From the NCBI RefSeq assembly GCF_003265705.1, contig NW_020312817.1:48663825-48727824 (forward strand): a DNA stretch of 64,000 nucleotides. The letters run 5' to 3'. This DNA comes from Callorhinus ursinus. Its lineage: Eukaryota > Chordata > Mammalia > Carnivora > Otariidae. Below, piece after piece: positions 21,536-33,712 of this stretch. The translations under genes and the position numbers were made by a program. The notes below the pieces were generated by a model that was given only the letters and a program-made list of their open reading frames with translations, was not told where the DNA came from and did not search any database. Each line of letters begins with the position of its first letter. The first letter of the stretch is position 1.

Positions 21536-22290
21536 CGGCGGGAGCCCAAGCCCAAGCCCTTGCCGCAGGAAGTCCTCGGCAAGGGCCAGGGGCCGCAGGG
21601 AGGGTGGGCACAGAGCTGAACACAGTTCTGCTGCAGTCCTGGGGTCAGAGATAAGCAGGGCACGCCCATTTTCTAGCCAGGAGGACTGAGCTTTCCTTTT
21701 CGACTAAATTTATGGAGAAGTAGAAAAACCAAGTCAGTTCATCAATCTTTGCAGGTCGTAGAATGGTGCTGAAAAACCCTCCCCAGCAATCTGGATGGAG
21801 ATTAGAGAAACGGGACTGTGGTTTCTCTTGATTTCTGAGGATCTCAGAAGTTTCTGCAGACTTCATTGCTATGTGTTACTCCTTTACAAAAGGAAGATTA
21901 TCATGGCATGAAGGCTAGGAATAGCAGGGTGAACTTAACCCAGTAAATGCAATTTTCTAAATGACCCCATGCTATGGAGGTGACTCTCATCCAGATAGCA
22001 TGATTTATGATTATTATTTAAGGCTGATTTTTAAAAATCTTGTGTTGCAATAGCAACCTTGTCCATTTTAACTGGCACCTCAGGGATTAAAATCCTATTT
22101 TTTAGTATAGTTCCCACCTCATTCATGAAAATGGGTAGAATTACTATATTATGGGAGATGTGTCAGTGAGCTAGAAATATCAATAACCTCAAAGGATGAA
22201 GGGTTTTATTTTAAATAGTTTATAAAATATATATTAACATGCATATTTGAAGATGGTGCATAAGAATAAAAGCTGTGTTTTCCCCCTTTT
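21536..22290 (+). other. EVA1A: EVA1A 3' UTR (probable)
   Basis: Sequence after the stop is GC-rich and then becomes AT-rich. The first good polyadenylation signal is AATAAA at 22265-22270, followed by a T-rich stretch (GTGTTTTCCCCCTTTTT). The transcript end is inferred at about 22290. No repeat is obvious inside. Confidence 0.6.
22265..22270 (+). terminator. EVA1A: Candidate polyadenylation signal of EVA1A
   Basis: AATAAA with a downstream GT/T-rich element, about 730 bp after the stop codon. Other longer transcripts remain possible. Confidence 0.55.
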
Positions 22291-24329
22291 TGGAGAGAAG
22301 AAATTTTGTTATGACTCTAGATAATTATGATTTTAAACATTTTGTTAAAAAAAAAGTTTGGATTTCCAGGAAAAGAATGGGAATAGGAGATGAGAAATAA
22401 AGCCAAAATTAGGATGAGATTAAAAAAAATGCTACATTCTTTTTTTTGTTTCATGTACGTCTCTGTTGTAATGCTTACTTTAAATGGCAGCCCTTTTACA
22501 TAGGTGGCTATGGTCTTTTGCCAGGCCCTTTCAACAACTGGAGAATTGGGAGAAATGGAGAAACTGGAGAATAAAGAAATGGCCGCTGTGTGACTAACTG
22601 GGGACCTTTCATTTGCTGTGTGTTGTATATTATAGTTACAATGTAGCTGAGTTGTTGTTAAGCAGAGGATAGGCTTGTCCAAGACTAAGAATAAGATGGT
22701 GGCCATATGGAGAAGGGAAGTCAGTAGAGAAGAAAGACAGCAAGGCTGAAACACATTTAGAAATGGGTTACAGAGAAGGAAGCAGCATCCTCCAGCCTTA
22801 TAGACAGGAATAGTGAGTTCTATCTGTCGGCTCCCTTCTCTTGACATGCAGTGGGTTCCTTAGTCAGCCAGTTTGGCTGTTCCCGAGCCTTCCTACTGAC
22901 ATCCATCGGCATCATCACCAAGCCTGAAAGGATGGTTGGGAGACTTTCTCTGCTGGGGTCTCTATTGCTTTAGCAACCCGCTGTCTGTGATAAGGGCTTG
23001 GAAGGCTGTCTTAAGAAGTGAACACTCACAAATCTCTGTTTGCCCAGGGGGCAATACAGTTGGCTTGAAACCTTGGTGGCTGATCTGATTATATCATTTT
23101 GGGTTGCCCCATTGGCTCGTAACAACTGCCAAAAATCTTGTAAATCAGTGTCTTTGAATCTGGGTTCCCACTCTTGTGATTTCAGTCCCTAGGCAATAAT
23201 TGTCTAGGCTTCAGATTAATAACACCTTTGGTCTCTGTCTCTTAGAAAAGTGAAACAAGGTGTTGCTTTCATCCCCAGAATTCACCCAAAGCTGATAACG
23301 GGGAAGGATATGACCCTTGTTAGGCCAGGGGCTAAGGGGGCTGCAGTAATGGAGGTGTTTGGGAAGGTTCTGGGTCATCTGGCTTTCTCACCCCAATATC
23401 CTGATGCCTTTCTACCAAGTCCATAAAGTTCCTATCTTTAGGGTGGTGGGGACTTTGCCTAAGGCACAAAATAGTAGATAACAGTTTAACCCACTGCTTC
23501 ACTTCCATATACTAAGGATTTCAGCTTTTCAGCCAAAGATAGGGAGACCTCAATTGTTATATTCCTTATCTTGACTCAAGCAGTTCCACATTTAGGTCTG
23601 TCATTCCTTGTTCCAGTTTCTGCATTTTAGGCCATTTCATTTTGCAACAGAATAATATCCAACTTAAGAGCATTTATTGGTTCATATAACTGGGAAAAGT
23701 AACCCTGGATTAGGCTTCATGGATGACGGGGTCCAGATGCTGAAAGGCTATCAAAAGTTTGTTCTTTCTCAGCTCTCATCTCTGCTTCTCTCTCTTGCTG
23801 GTCTCATTTTCTTCTACTTCAGATGAAACTGTGACCTATGTATACCTCTACAGTGTACTGGATTAATTGCTACTGACCAAGCTCCCATATAGCTCACAGG
23901 TTGTGTGTGTTTTGGGGGGAAGGGTGGTGGGGGAAGGGGGGCGGGGTGGGGGGCAGTTTCACAGTTAACTTAGCTCAGAAGACAGCATGGAAAGGATGCT
24001 TCTGATGCAGCTTCCCTGGTCTTCCATGGTTCCTCAGAGAAGCACTCACTGACAGTTAAACATCTAAGAAGATGTTAGGAGTACAGTTACCCTAGGAAGC
24101 TCCCACCCACTTCCTTTAAGGGCCTCTTTCTGCACTGTGAGGCACAGGTGGTCACCATCCACTCATGGCATATCTGAACCCCCTCAGCTGAACCTTCACT
24201 ACTGGCAGGGAGTGCACCCTAGGCACTTTTGGACTTAACATCATTCCAATATAAGGACATGAAAGGAAAGAAACATCTTGCCTCAAGGTTCAAAATTAAA
24301 ATCACAGAGAAGGACTACTTGGCCTGGCT
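22291..24329. other. Unassigned stretch downstream of EVA1A
   Basis: No gene is visible. The 176-codon minus frame at 22317-22847 has no recognisable domain, and its residues are low-complexity Leu/Ser/Phe. A guanine-rich tract occurs at 23914-23954. The part 23040-23830 may hold an old repeat that I cannot name. Confidence 0.4.
23914..23954 (+). other. G-rich tract with quadruplex potential
   Basis: Several G runs of three to six bases are separated by one to three bases on the + strand, meeting the simple four-run rule for an intramolecular G-quadruplex. It lies about 1.6 kb beyond the EVA1A 3' end. No function is implied. Confidence 0.55.
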
Positions 24330-25585
24330 TGTATAGTGCTCCTTCTAGGAGTTCTACCATGTCAGATATTACATTTAAGTCTTTTTTAAGGATTTGTTTA
24401 CCTACTTTAGAGAGAGAGAAGCAAAGGGAGAGGGAGAGAGAATCCTAATCAGACTCTGTGATAAGCACAAAGCCTAATGCAGGGTCAATCCCATGACCTC
24501 AAGATCACTACCAGAGCTGAAACCAAGAGTTGGGCACTCAACCAACAGCTCTACCCAGGCACCTCTACATTTAAGTCTTTAATCCATTTTGAGTTAATTT
24601 TTGTGAGTCATGTATGATGGGGCTCAATTTCATTCTTTTGCATGTAAATATCCAATTTCCCCAGCACTATTTATTGAAGAGACAATCCTTTTCATATTGA
24701 GTATTCTAAGCTCCCTTGTCAAATATTACTTAACTATATATGTGTGGGCTTACTTCTAGACTCTCAGTTCTGTTCCATTGGTATATGTGTCTGTTTTTGT
24801 GCCAATACCAGACTGTCTTGATTACTACAGATTTGTAATATGATTTGAAACCAGGAAGTGTGATGCTTCCAGCTTTCTACTTCTTGCTCAAGCCTAATTG
24901 GGCTATTTGGGGTCTTTTGTGGTTCCATATGAATTTTAGGATTATTTTTTCCTATTTCTGTAAAAAATGCCTTTGGAATTTTGATAGGGATTGCACTAAA
25001 TCTATAGATGGCTTTGGATAGTATAGACATTTTAACAATATTAATTTTTCTAATCTACGAACATGGGATATCTTTCCATTTATTTGTGTCTTCTTCAATA
25101 TATTTCATTAAAGTCTTACAGTTTTCTAGATACAGATCTTTCACCTACTTGGTTAAACTTATTCTTAAGTTTTTAATGGTATTGTAAATGGAATTGTTTC
25201 CTTTATTTCTTTTTCAGATGGTTCATTATTGAGAAATACAACAGATTTTTGTATTTTGAATCCTGTAACTTTGCTGAATTTGTTCATTAGGTCTAAGAGT
25301 TTTTTGGTGGAGTCTTCTAGGTTTTCAATATATAAGATAATGCAACCTTCAAACAAAACAAGTATACTTCTTCCTTTCTTATTTGGATGCCTTTTATTTC
25401 TTTTTATTTCCTAATTTCTCTGGCTAGGACTTATAGTACTATGTTGAATAGGACCGTTGAGAACTGGCACCCTTGTCTTGTTCCTGACCTTAGAGGAAAA
25501 TTTTAGACCTTTCACTGTTGAGTATGTTATTAGCTGTGGGCTTGTCATATGTGGCCTTTATTAAGTATTTATTGAGAATTGTTAT
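24330..25585 (-). mobile_element. L1 ORF2 fragment, antisense, interrupted by a SINE
   Basis: The reverse strand reads L1 ORF2. Antisense phrases include 'TTTGAGTTAATTTTTGTG' at 24588, 'TTCCATTGGTATATGTGTCT' at 24774 and the RT region to about 25580. A CAN-SINE (24385-24565) splits it, with the L1 phrase TACATTTAAGTCTTT duplicated at both sides. Frames are broken but less decayed than in the L1M pieces elsewhere, suggesting intermediate age. Confidence 0.85.
24385..24565 (-). mobile_element. Diverged CAN-SINE inside L1, antisense
   Basis: Reverse-oriented CAN-SINE with AGAGAGAGAGAAGCAAAGGG and GGGTCAATCCCATGACC phrases and a mutated head (right end ACCCAGGCACC). A 15-bp duplication of the host L1 (TACATTTAAGTCTTT, 24370-24384 and 24566-24580) marks the insertion. 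Many substitutions make it one of the older SINEs here. Confidence 0.9.
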
Positions 25586-26419
25586 CATGAAAGGACACGT
25601 TTAAGTTCTTATGCTTTAAATAGACTTACTTTATACTCACTGAGGATATCTATCCATCCATCTCCCTTTGCAATAATTCATGTTAGAGTCAAAGTTAACT
25701 TGTTCCCGCCTTTCCCCTCTTGATGCTAAATATTTTCACACTTACTTATTTTTCTCATGGTACTTTTTCCCTTTTACGCTAATATTTTATTTACACATAT
25801 AAATTTCTAGTATTCATTGTGTTGAAGTAAAATGGCCCCACTTCCTGCCTGTTGCCATCGCTTTCACAGCTTTAGCATCATTCTTATCAGAGTGGCAGTT
25901 CTGATAGCTATACTTACTCTTCTAATCAGCTTTGGGCAGAGCAAAATGAGCCTCATTTATTATGTTTTTCCTCATCTTCTCAACCTATATCGAGATAACA
26001 CATATTGAAAGATGGATTCCTCTTGAAAATTGTGGTTGAAAAAAAATTGTGGTCAGAAAGGGGTGTCAGTCTTCTAATTATCTCCCAGCCCAAATCAGTC
26101 TTTATAGATCAGGATACATCCTTTCTTTGCCCTAAATATTGGATTTAATATTTAACAAATTTAGTACTCTTAAGTATTAGGCTTCAGGGTAAGGGTCTCC
26201 CCAGGTCTTGCTTGAGAATCTGCATCATGACCTCACTTTATCCTAATTGTAGATTTGAAAATTCATGAATTTTTCTTTAAGTTTTAAATATATGAATTGC
26301 TCTTTCACCCTGGGATAAGAGTATCTTCCTTACATTTTCCAAATAGAATCAAATCTTCCCTTGTGTCCCCTCAGTTGCTTGCACACTCACACTCTATGTG
26401 ATTTTTCTGCACCTACCTT
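25586..26419. other. Unassigned stretch
   Basis: AT-rich, with no open frame of note and no repeat I can name. Confidence 0.4.
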
Positions 26420-26535
26420 TGTGGCCTAGCCTTTAAGCCCCTGGCAGCTGTACAGTACCTTATTCACCTCTGTATTCTCAGTGTGCATGCAGGACCTGGA
26501 TCATAGTAGCTTCTCATTAGAAAGTTTTGAATAAT
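26420..26535 (+). mobile_element. L2 3' end remnant
   Basis: Phrases TTATTCACCTCTGTATTCTC and GGACCTGGATCATAGTAGC, then TTCTCATTAGAAAG, follow the order of an L2 3' end in sense orientation. Short and diverged. Confidence 0.55.
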
Positions 26536-27850
26536 AAAATAACACAAAGCCTCAGAGAATGGGAAATAGGACTAATTGCAGTGTGCTGTTCTACAGAGCT
26601 TCAGAGCCTTAACTGTTTGCAACGAAGATGATTTTTCTTAAGTTTATGAAGGTCTGCTTTATCTGCCTTCATTTATTCTTTCCTCTACTGTTAACCATTT
26701 TCTTGTCTCTTTCCAATTTAGAATCTCTCCCATCTTCTTTTACATTAACTTAGATGTGACCAGGTGGTAGGACTCTCGGCACTTTCCACGTTTAATCCAG
26801 CACTGAGAGTCATACAAAATTTTTACAGGTTTATAAGGAATGGGTATTCCTTCTTGAAATTGCAACAGCTATTCTTAACCTCACTGATGACCAATATTCC
26901 AGTCCCTCAGGCTTGAACCAAATAAAGGGAAACTTTTATATTAGACTTAACCACTGGGAGTGTGCCTCCAAAATCATTACATCATCTATCTTTTATTATT
27001 CCTACTTTCAAGATCATCTTGGCCTCACTTGATCTGAGGCACTAGACCCTCAGATGCATTTTAAAGTCTCCTTTCTGTAGGAAAAACCATCATTCAGTCT
27101 CTAAGAGAGGGAACTGTCATATGAAAGTCTCTTTCCCTAGCTCTCTCTTCCTTTCTGTATTCTTTCTTTCAGCAGTAGGCAGAGATCAGGGCCTAAGAGT
27201 GGCATCAGTGAAATTAAAAATGACCTTCCTTCCAGCTCCCATCTGAAGAATACAAGGAACTTCTGAGACTCAAAGAAGAAAGATTTCTCTGGGCTTGGGG
27301 CCAGGCCCCATGTTTGGGAGTCTGTTCAGATTCAGAATTGTGCAACCAGCTCCACATAGTCAAAAAGACCAGGTGATGAACCAAAATCTGTCCTTTGTAC
27401 TCCCCTAAATTTGTGTTTTTATCCATAGTCTCTGGTCTTTTCATGGAGAATATCTGATTCCTTAGACTGTGTTATGACACCAAGTCTCATAGATGTCCTC
27501 AGAATGGAAAAACTGTTATCACTCAGGATAACATGTGGATATACCCTAGTGGATTCCTTGAATGGGAAGAATGCATTTCTGAACCAGGATCTTTTGATAG
27601 GAAGGAGAGATACATAAACAGAAATATATTTTCTCTTTAGGATATTACTGTTATTTTGCAGAATTAGACTTTTGCATATCCAGGACTCAAGTGGCTGTTC
27701 CTACCTTTTTGAATACTTCTCCAGGTGGGCAATTAATCAGTGGGTATTGAAGAGTGACCAGGATATCTGTAAGTGACAGAGGCAAAATGAAGCAAAAGTG
27801 ATTTAGCAAAATGGCATGAGCTTCTAAGGAAGTACTTTATAAGAGCTTGT
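26536..27850. other. Unassigned stretch
   Basis: No gene is seen. The longest frame (27214-27444, minus, 76 codons) has no recognisable motif. No repeat family was named. Confidence 0.4.
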
Positions 27851-27854
27851 AAAG

Positions 27855-28068
27855 CAGAATTTTGCAAACTTCAGCTCATGGGCCAAATCCAGCCTACCAC
27901 GTTTTTTGTACCACTTGCAAGTTAAGAAAGGTTTTTACATGTTAAAATAGTTACATTATAAATGTTTAGTTATGCAAGTACCTACATAATATCTTCGATG
28001 TTGCCTTGATCCACAAAGTCTAAAATATTTACCATTTGGCTTTTTATGGAAAAAGTTTGCTGACACTG
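27855..28068. mobile_element. hAT-Charlie MER-type element with 8-bp duplication
   Basis: It begins CAGAATTTTGCAAACTTCAG and ends AAAGTTTGCTGACACTG, the two ends of the same hAT family as 12079-12284. It is flanked by TTGTAAAG (27847-27854) and TTGTAGAG (28069-28076), an 8-bp duplication with one mismatch, as expected for hAT transposition. Non-coding. Confidence 0.8.
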
Positions 28069-28131
28069 TTGTAGAGGAATGGTCTGGAAATAATGATAAA
28101 GAATAGGATAAATGCAGAATTCTATCCCCTC

Positions 28132-28590
28132 CTCAACTGTGGCAGGCTGAGTAAGATATCCACATCCAAGTCCTTGGAACCCGTGAATATGTTACCTTAC
28201 ATGACAAAAGGGACTTTATAAATGTGATTAAATTAAGGAGATAACAGAGATAGGAGATTATTCTGTATTATCTGGGTAAACCCGATGTCACAGGGTCCTT
28301 ATGAGGTAGCAGGGTTTGAGTCAGAGAGGATGTGTGATGACAGAAGCAGAGTTTTCAGTGATGCAACCATGAACCAAAAAACACAAGCAGCCTCTAGATG
28401 CTGGAAAAAAAACAGATTCTCCGCAGGAATCTCCAGATGGAACCAGCCCTGCCAACACCTTGATTTTAGCCCTAAGACCCATTTTGGACTTCTGAACTTC
28501 GTAACTTATAAGATAATAAATGTGTGTTGTTTTAAGCCACTATGTTTGTGGTAGTTTGTTACAGCAGCAATAGGAACAACAGGAAATGAT
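28132..28590 (+). mobile_element. MLT1-type solo LTR (ERVL-MaLR)
   Basis: Nearly full-length MaLR LTR. Diagnostic pieces are 'GTGAATATGTTACCTTACAT', 'GGGACTTTATAAATGTGATT', 'CAACACCTTGATTTTAGCCC', the polyadenylation block 'AGATAATAAATGTGTG' and 'TTTAAGCCACTATGTTTGTG'. No internal retroviral region is present, so it is a solo LTR. Diverged and ancient. Confidence 0.88.
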
Positions 28591-28594
28591 ATGT

Positions 28595-29934
28595 TTATTA
28601 ACCCTATGCTCCTTGGGTTGTAGAAGAATCATAGGCTTCACCATAGAGTCTCAGGAAATATAGGAAATTCCTATAGACAAGCTGGGTAAGAGGGAGAGGT
28701 GACGTTGAAGAGGAAGTTTAGCATGTAGAACACATAACTGATTGCAGATTGATGGTTTTAGAGAACATTTGGCAAAGGCACCCAAGGAAGAGCTCAATTA
28801 TTATCAGTTAGGGAAGGAAGAACTCGGAAGTATGTGACTGAAAGTCAAGGGGAGGTAAATGACTGGCAGACCTGGGAGATGAGACAGTTGTATTAGCTAG
28901 CCTCAGGTTTTAAATGGCCTCCACCCAAGTATCTATCTGAAAGCTAATGATGTCTCCATTGGCAGAAGAAGATAAATGACGGAGGCCCTTAAAATGATGA
29001 GGGTGTGTTTTTATGTCAGCCATATAAACTCTGTGACTTCTTTTCCAATCAAAATATTTATCTCCACCTGCCTCTTACTTTCAGATCAATTCTTCTCCCT
29101 CCAAGAATCCATCTGTTCATTATGTTTTCTGTAATTTGCACACAGTGGTATCCTTGGCAACCAGTCAGTTATTGCAGATATAGTCCTTAGAGTTCAAAAT
29201 TGGGTCCTTATTTCAAAAACTACTCACTAAACAAAAAACCATTCATTAAACACACCAATATCTTTAAGATAACTATTCTCAAATTATGTTCTGCAGCTCA
29301 CCAATTACCACTCCTTGGATCTGGGGGTCCATAGAACACACTTTGGGAAGCACTCCTTTAAATCAATAAAACTGAATGCAAAGCACAGATTAAAACTGAA
29401 ATTTGGAGTGAGCTCCTGCTTGTATTCCAGGCCTTCAAAGAGCCACCAGTACATAGAATTCCTGAAGCTTTCTCAGAAATTTGGGTCCATACCGAAATCA
29501 ACTCTATTATTCAAAATTTTTTATGAACCATATGAATATAAAAGCATGAAAATCTAAAGCTACTTTTGGAGGGTTTCCCCAAATATCTAAGTAGTTTTTA
29601 AACTTTTCTGCACCAACTTGCGTGTGAGTGCAGTGACCCACATGTCCCAAGATGCCTGCAGCTCAACAGTTCCTTCTAAGTGAAGGGGACCATTGGCAAG
29701 ATTTCTCTAGGGACCAGGAAGGCAACAGGTGCTGCTAAAGGTGTCCTTGACATGCCCAACTCTGCCCTTTTGCCTAACCTAAAAGTGTGGAAAATTATAA
29801 GAATGCTGATGTTCCCTGACTGGACTTGAAACAGAGCCCCAAGGATCAACCTTGACTGTAAATAAAGAGGCAGGCAATTTGTTCATTGAGTTTAAATGCT
29901 CTAACATACTCAGTGCTTAAAGGGTATTTGTCAG
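28595..29934. other. Mostly unassigned stretch
   Basis: No gene. A short MER5-like end may be present at 29290-29350 (phrases around 'GGTCCATAGAACACACTTTG'). The rest is not recognised. Confidence 0.4.
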
Positions 29935-30075
29935 GTAATTTCTTGTTTAATTGTCTCTCTCTCCTCCTAGATTCTGGGTTTTATGAGGTCAATAAATCTG
30001 TCTTTTCAGTATTCCTAGCACAATGCCATGCCTTAGTATGTGCTCAGTAAATGTGCATTGAATGAATAACTGAAT
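29935..30075 (+). mobile_element. L2 3' end remnant
   Basis: Sense L2 end: 'GTATTCCTAGCACAATGCCA', then TATGTGCTCAGTAAATGTGC and ATTGAATGAATAACTGAATG. Non-coding. Confidence 0.7.
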
Positions 30076-31904
30076 GTTAAGTTTTTAGCATCCAAAAGCT
30101 CTTCTGAAATTCAGAGGCAATTTTGGTGTTATTGCTGTTGCTATACCTGGTGGCAATACTAATTGTGTTGATTGTTATTTTCTGCCAGGCTCTTTGAACT
30201 GCCAATAGGGGAAAATTTGTTCTTTGGTAAAAATGAACAAATAAATAAAATAACCTCTGATTATATCTGAAGATTTTATTAATATGAGGAAAATCTATGA
30301 AAGAGTAGGATGTTTGTAAAGCACTTTTTTTTTCTTTTTTACCACTGAGATTCCTTGGCATAGATTCTGGACTTTCCAGGGGTATCATTTCAGCAAGTGT
30401 TTACTGAGTACTTATTATGTTCAAGACACCAAGAGAATTGTGTCCTCTACCTTAGTTAGTCTTTGAAAGACTATGAAAGAAAGTAAGACTGCTAGAACTT
30501 TCCAGCAGCTGGGGAAAATAGCCATGGAGCTGCCTCTATTTCTCTGAAGCATTCAGTCTTAGGGAGAATGAAGACTCAATGACATAAGAAGGAGAAGTGA
30601 ATACACATTCGAAGTAGATACATATCTATTAGCCATCTTTCCTTAAAGCAGAATGCCTCCTAGCTTTTGGGGAACAGCATATACACATAGTGTTTCCCTT
30701 CTTCCGAAGGAAGGGCAGCCTTATCAGTACATTCCTGTTACCAGTAATGCTTACCTCCACATCTTGTTGGTGCTTCATGCACCAGCATACTGGGTTATTT
30801 CTTCTTTACCAAAGACTTTTGTGGATACATAAGGTGTTCTCATATATATGAGAATCTTATAAGCCAGAAATCAATCATCCAAGTTTAGCAGAAACTGCCC
30901 ATCTAATCCAAGCTTGTTTATTCAAAATCATTTAAAATGACTACATAACAATTCCTTTCTGAACATCCACAGAGGTCCTGGAGTTGGGCCTGAAAAATGG
31001 TGAGGACACTGACAAAGGAGAGGAGGGACAGCATCCTGGGTTGTAGACAACAGCCAGAGAGAACTTTAGAGGCAGCATGAGGGGCAGTGAGTAGCTGCAG
31101 TTAGCTAGAGGCATGAGACGTACTTAGGGAAGAGGTGGGGATTCAGTCCTAAAAGGTCTAGTTTCTGGAGGGTTGGACTTTGAGAACTGGCTAATAAGAC
31201 TGGCCATTTGCCTTCAAGCAATGGAAAGGAGAAAGCAAGGAAAGATTTATGAACCAGAAGGTTATATGATCAGCACATGCTTCAGAAAAATGAATCTGGA
31301 TTGGAGAAGGTAGAGTCTTGTGGAAAGGGGTTTAGGTAGAAGACTAATAGTTTGGTTACAGAATCAAGAAGATCTGACAACTGATTGAGTGTTGATGGGG
31401 AATAAGGGAGAAAAAAATGAAGTCCTAGGGGGTCTGAGGGTTGACATCTTAATGATATAAACTTGTGATATCATTAAAATAGTAATAAGATTAAAAACAT
31501 AATGTTTTTACATAATTATCTCTTTTAAAATAAAAAGTGAATCAGTGGGGAAACTTGTTTTTTGGGGGAATAGATTGTAGTTGACATCTGTTGCTTTTGC
31601 CTATCCATCATACTTTCTCCTTTTTCTCACTTTTTGTATGAAAGACTACAGTTCATGTGATTGAAGCCAATCCGTTGCTTCTAAGGACTTAGATCAATGG
31701 TAAGCATATCTCTACATTTCAGTCATGTGATTGGTTACAGGATGGTCAGTGTCCCAAGTTAGCCCAGTGAAATTCAACTGTAGAATTTTTGATGGAATTA
31801 TTGGGAAAGAGAAGTTCTTTCTTTCTCTAGGTTTACTAAGGCAGTGAAAGTAAGCCTGGTGCTTATGGCAACTTAAATGAACATATTCTAATAGAGAGAC
31901 CCTG
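30076..31904. other. Mostly unassigned stretch
   Basis: No gene. A short MIR-like phrase (AGTGTTTACTGAGTACTTATT) is at about 30395. The part 31080-31400 resembles an old dispersed repeat also hinted at 44830-45000 and 46190-46500, but I cannot name it. Confidence 0.35.
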
Positions 31905-31978
31905 ACTTAGAAAGAAGGGAGTGAACACACATACATACATAAACAAGACAGAAGGACAGAGACAGAGAGACAAAGACA

Positions 31979-32235
31979 GAGAGAGGGAGGGAGGGAGAGA
32001 GGGAGGGAAGGAAGGAAGGAAGGAAGGAAGGAAGGAAGGAAGAAGGGGAGGGGAGGGAAGGGAGGGGAGGGGAGGAAGGAAGGAAGGAAGGAAGAAGGGG
32101 AGGGGAGGAAGGAAGGAAGGAAGGAAGAAGGGGAGGGAAGGAAAGGGAGAGAAGGAAGGAAGGAAGAAGGAGGGGGGGAAGGGAAGGGGCAGGGGGAGGG
32201 GAAGGGAGGGAAGGGAAGGGAAGGGAAAGAAAAGA
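31979..32235. repeat. (GGAA)n/(GGGGA)n purine tract
   Basis: About 250 bp of almost pure purine on the + strand, with GGAA repeats and GGGGAGGGGA blocks recurring in higher order. Frames across it on both strands (Gly/Glu/Arg/Lys or Pro/Ser/Leu) are spurious. Pure purine tracts of this length can form triplex structures. Confidence 0.95.
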
Positions 32236-32245
32236 CAAGAGGATG

Positions 32246-33479
32246 AGATTCAATTCTCGACAACACTGAGTTCCTGGATCTAGCTCAGGACTCTTATGGC
32301 TACATAGGGAAATATATTCCTCTTTTCCCCATTTCAGCTATTTTAAGTTGGATTTCTGTCATTTGCAATACAAAAGACCCTGGTGAATGCAGCGATGATG
32401 TGTTTGACTTCAAACATATAGAATCTCAGGTTCCAGAATGATATCTTGGTGGACTTTAACTCCAAAGAGAAGCTGTAACCAGGGATACATATTTGAAACA
32501 CACCTGCGTGAAAGCAATGTTAAATCTCTGGGAGTGACTGAGGTCCCCAAGAGAAAGAATGTAGAGAAAGATGGGAGGGAACAGAGGGCAGAACAATGCT
32601 TAGTCATAGGAACTGAGAGACACAATTGGAGAGCAAAAAAGAAATGGTCCTCAGGGTTAAGTAGAAATTAAGTAGAATGAAGATTGTCACTGGGCTGGCA
32701 ACTAGCAGTCACTGGCTATCATTAGGTAGTGATCTGTAAGGTCATGGGTCTTAAAAATGGTTATGAGAGGATAAGATTTGGATTTTCCCTTATATAGTAC
32801 TTTATCCTCCATTGGCATCTGTAGAAGATTTCAGTAAGACATCATGTGTCTTACCTACCTTTAATAACACTCTGTGCCTGACACCCAGTGGGTACTCAAT
32901 AAATGAATGAATAAAAAGAAAATTGGTTGATGTATGTATAGAGTGTTTTTATTTAGGAAAAGGATTTTTGTCAGGGAAACATGTTATTTACAATGTGCTT
33001 CAAGTTGAAGTCTGAGAATGTTCCTCTAGGATAACAGCATCCACAATTTAAGGCTGGTACATAGGAGAAATCAGCCTAGGTAGCTGCAGAGCCCTGTGAC
33101 TATAAATGGGTCATAAAATACCGGAGCCTTGAGTTATAAACTCAAACATACAAAGTAAACGCTGCAAAAGGATGGAAACATCTTGTATTTATGACAAGAA
33201 AATGGAAGAAGATAATCAATCTTATATCATTAGGTTCTTAATGATGGGCAAAACCTGTCCCTAGATTCATTCTCTATTTTACATTTTCCTCCTTGCTCTA
33301 GAAAAGGAAGGGCTTTTTGGAACAGGATGGAAAACAGGCCTAATCATGCATGCTAACACCAACCAAATGGTAGTGATAGCTTGGACGGCTAAGAGGATTG
33401 TATGGCTCCATGAATAAGAGTTGATGGCATTGATTGATTATTGATGTCTGCCGTGGGCAAGGAAGGGGTGAAATCTCTA
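32246..33479. other. Mostly unassigned stretch, with a small L2/MIR end
   Basis: Around 32860-32915 the phrase 'CCAGTGGGTACTCAATAAATG' with AATGAATAAA is the end of an L2 or MIR element. The rest shows no gene and no named repeat. Confidence 0.4.
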
Positions 33480-33712
33480 TTTCATCAGATCTCTGCTCAA
33501 ATGATACCTCAGAGGGGCATTCCTTGATCATTCTATCTAAACTTATCTTATTTTTCTTTATAACACTTAGCACAATCCAATATTACATCATTTTTACATG
33601 TTGTGTTATCTATCTTTTCTTCACTGGATCACAAGATCTGCAAGGATTTCACTGCTGTAGTCCCAGCTCCTAAAACAGCCTCCTCAACAAACGTTTACTG
33701 AATGAATGAATG
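33480..33712 (+). mobile_element. L2 LINE 3' end
   Basis: Sense L2 3' part, running from ATCTCTGCTCAAATGATACC through ATAACACTTAGCACAATCC and TTCACTGCTGTAGTCCCAGC to GTTTACTGAATGAATGAATGG. Non-coding. Confidence 0.8.

Noticed and set aside
22317..22847. 176-codon minus-strand frame
   Set aside because: No domain, no likely splice or promoter context, composition of random AT-rich DNA; it lies just past the EVA1A 3' end.
31888..32283. Overlapping frames of about 120 codons on both strands
   Set aside because: They are translations of the GGAA/GGGGA purine tract and carry no protein-like composition.
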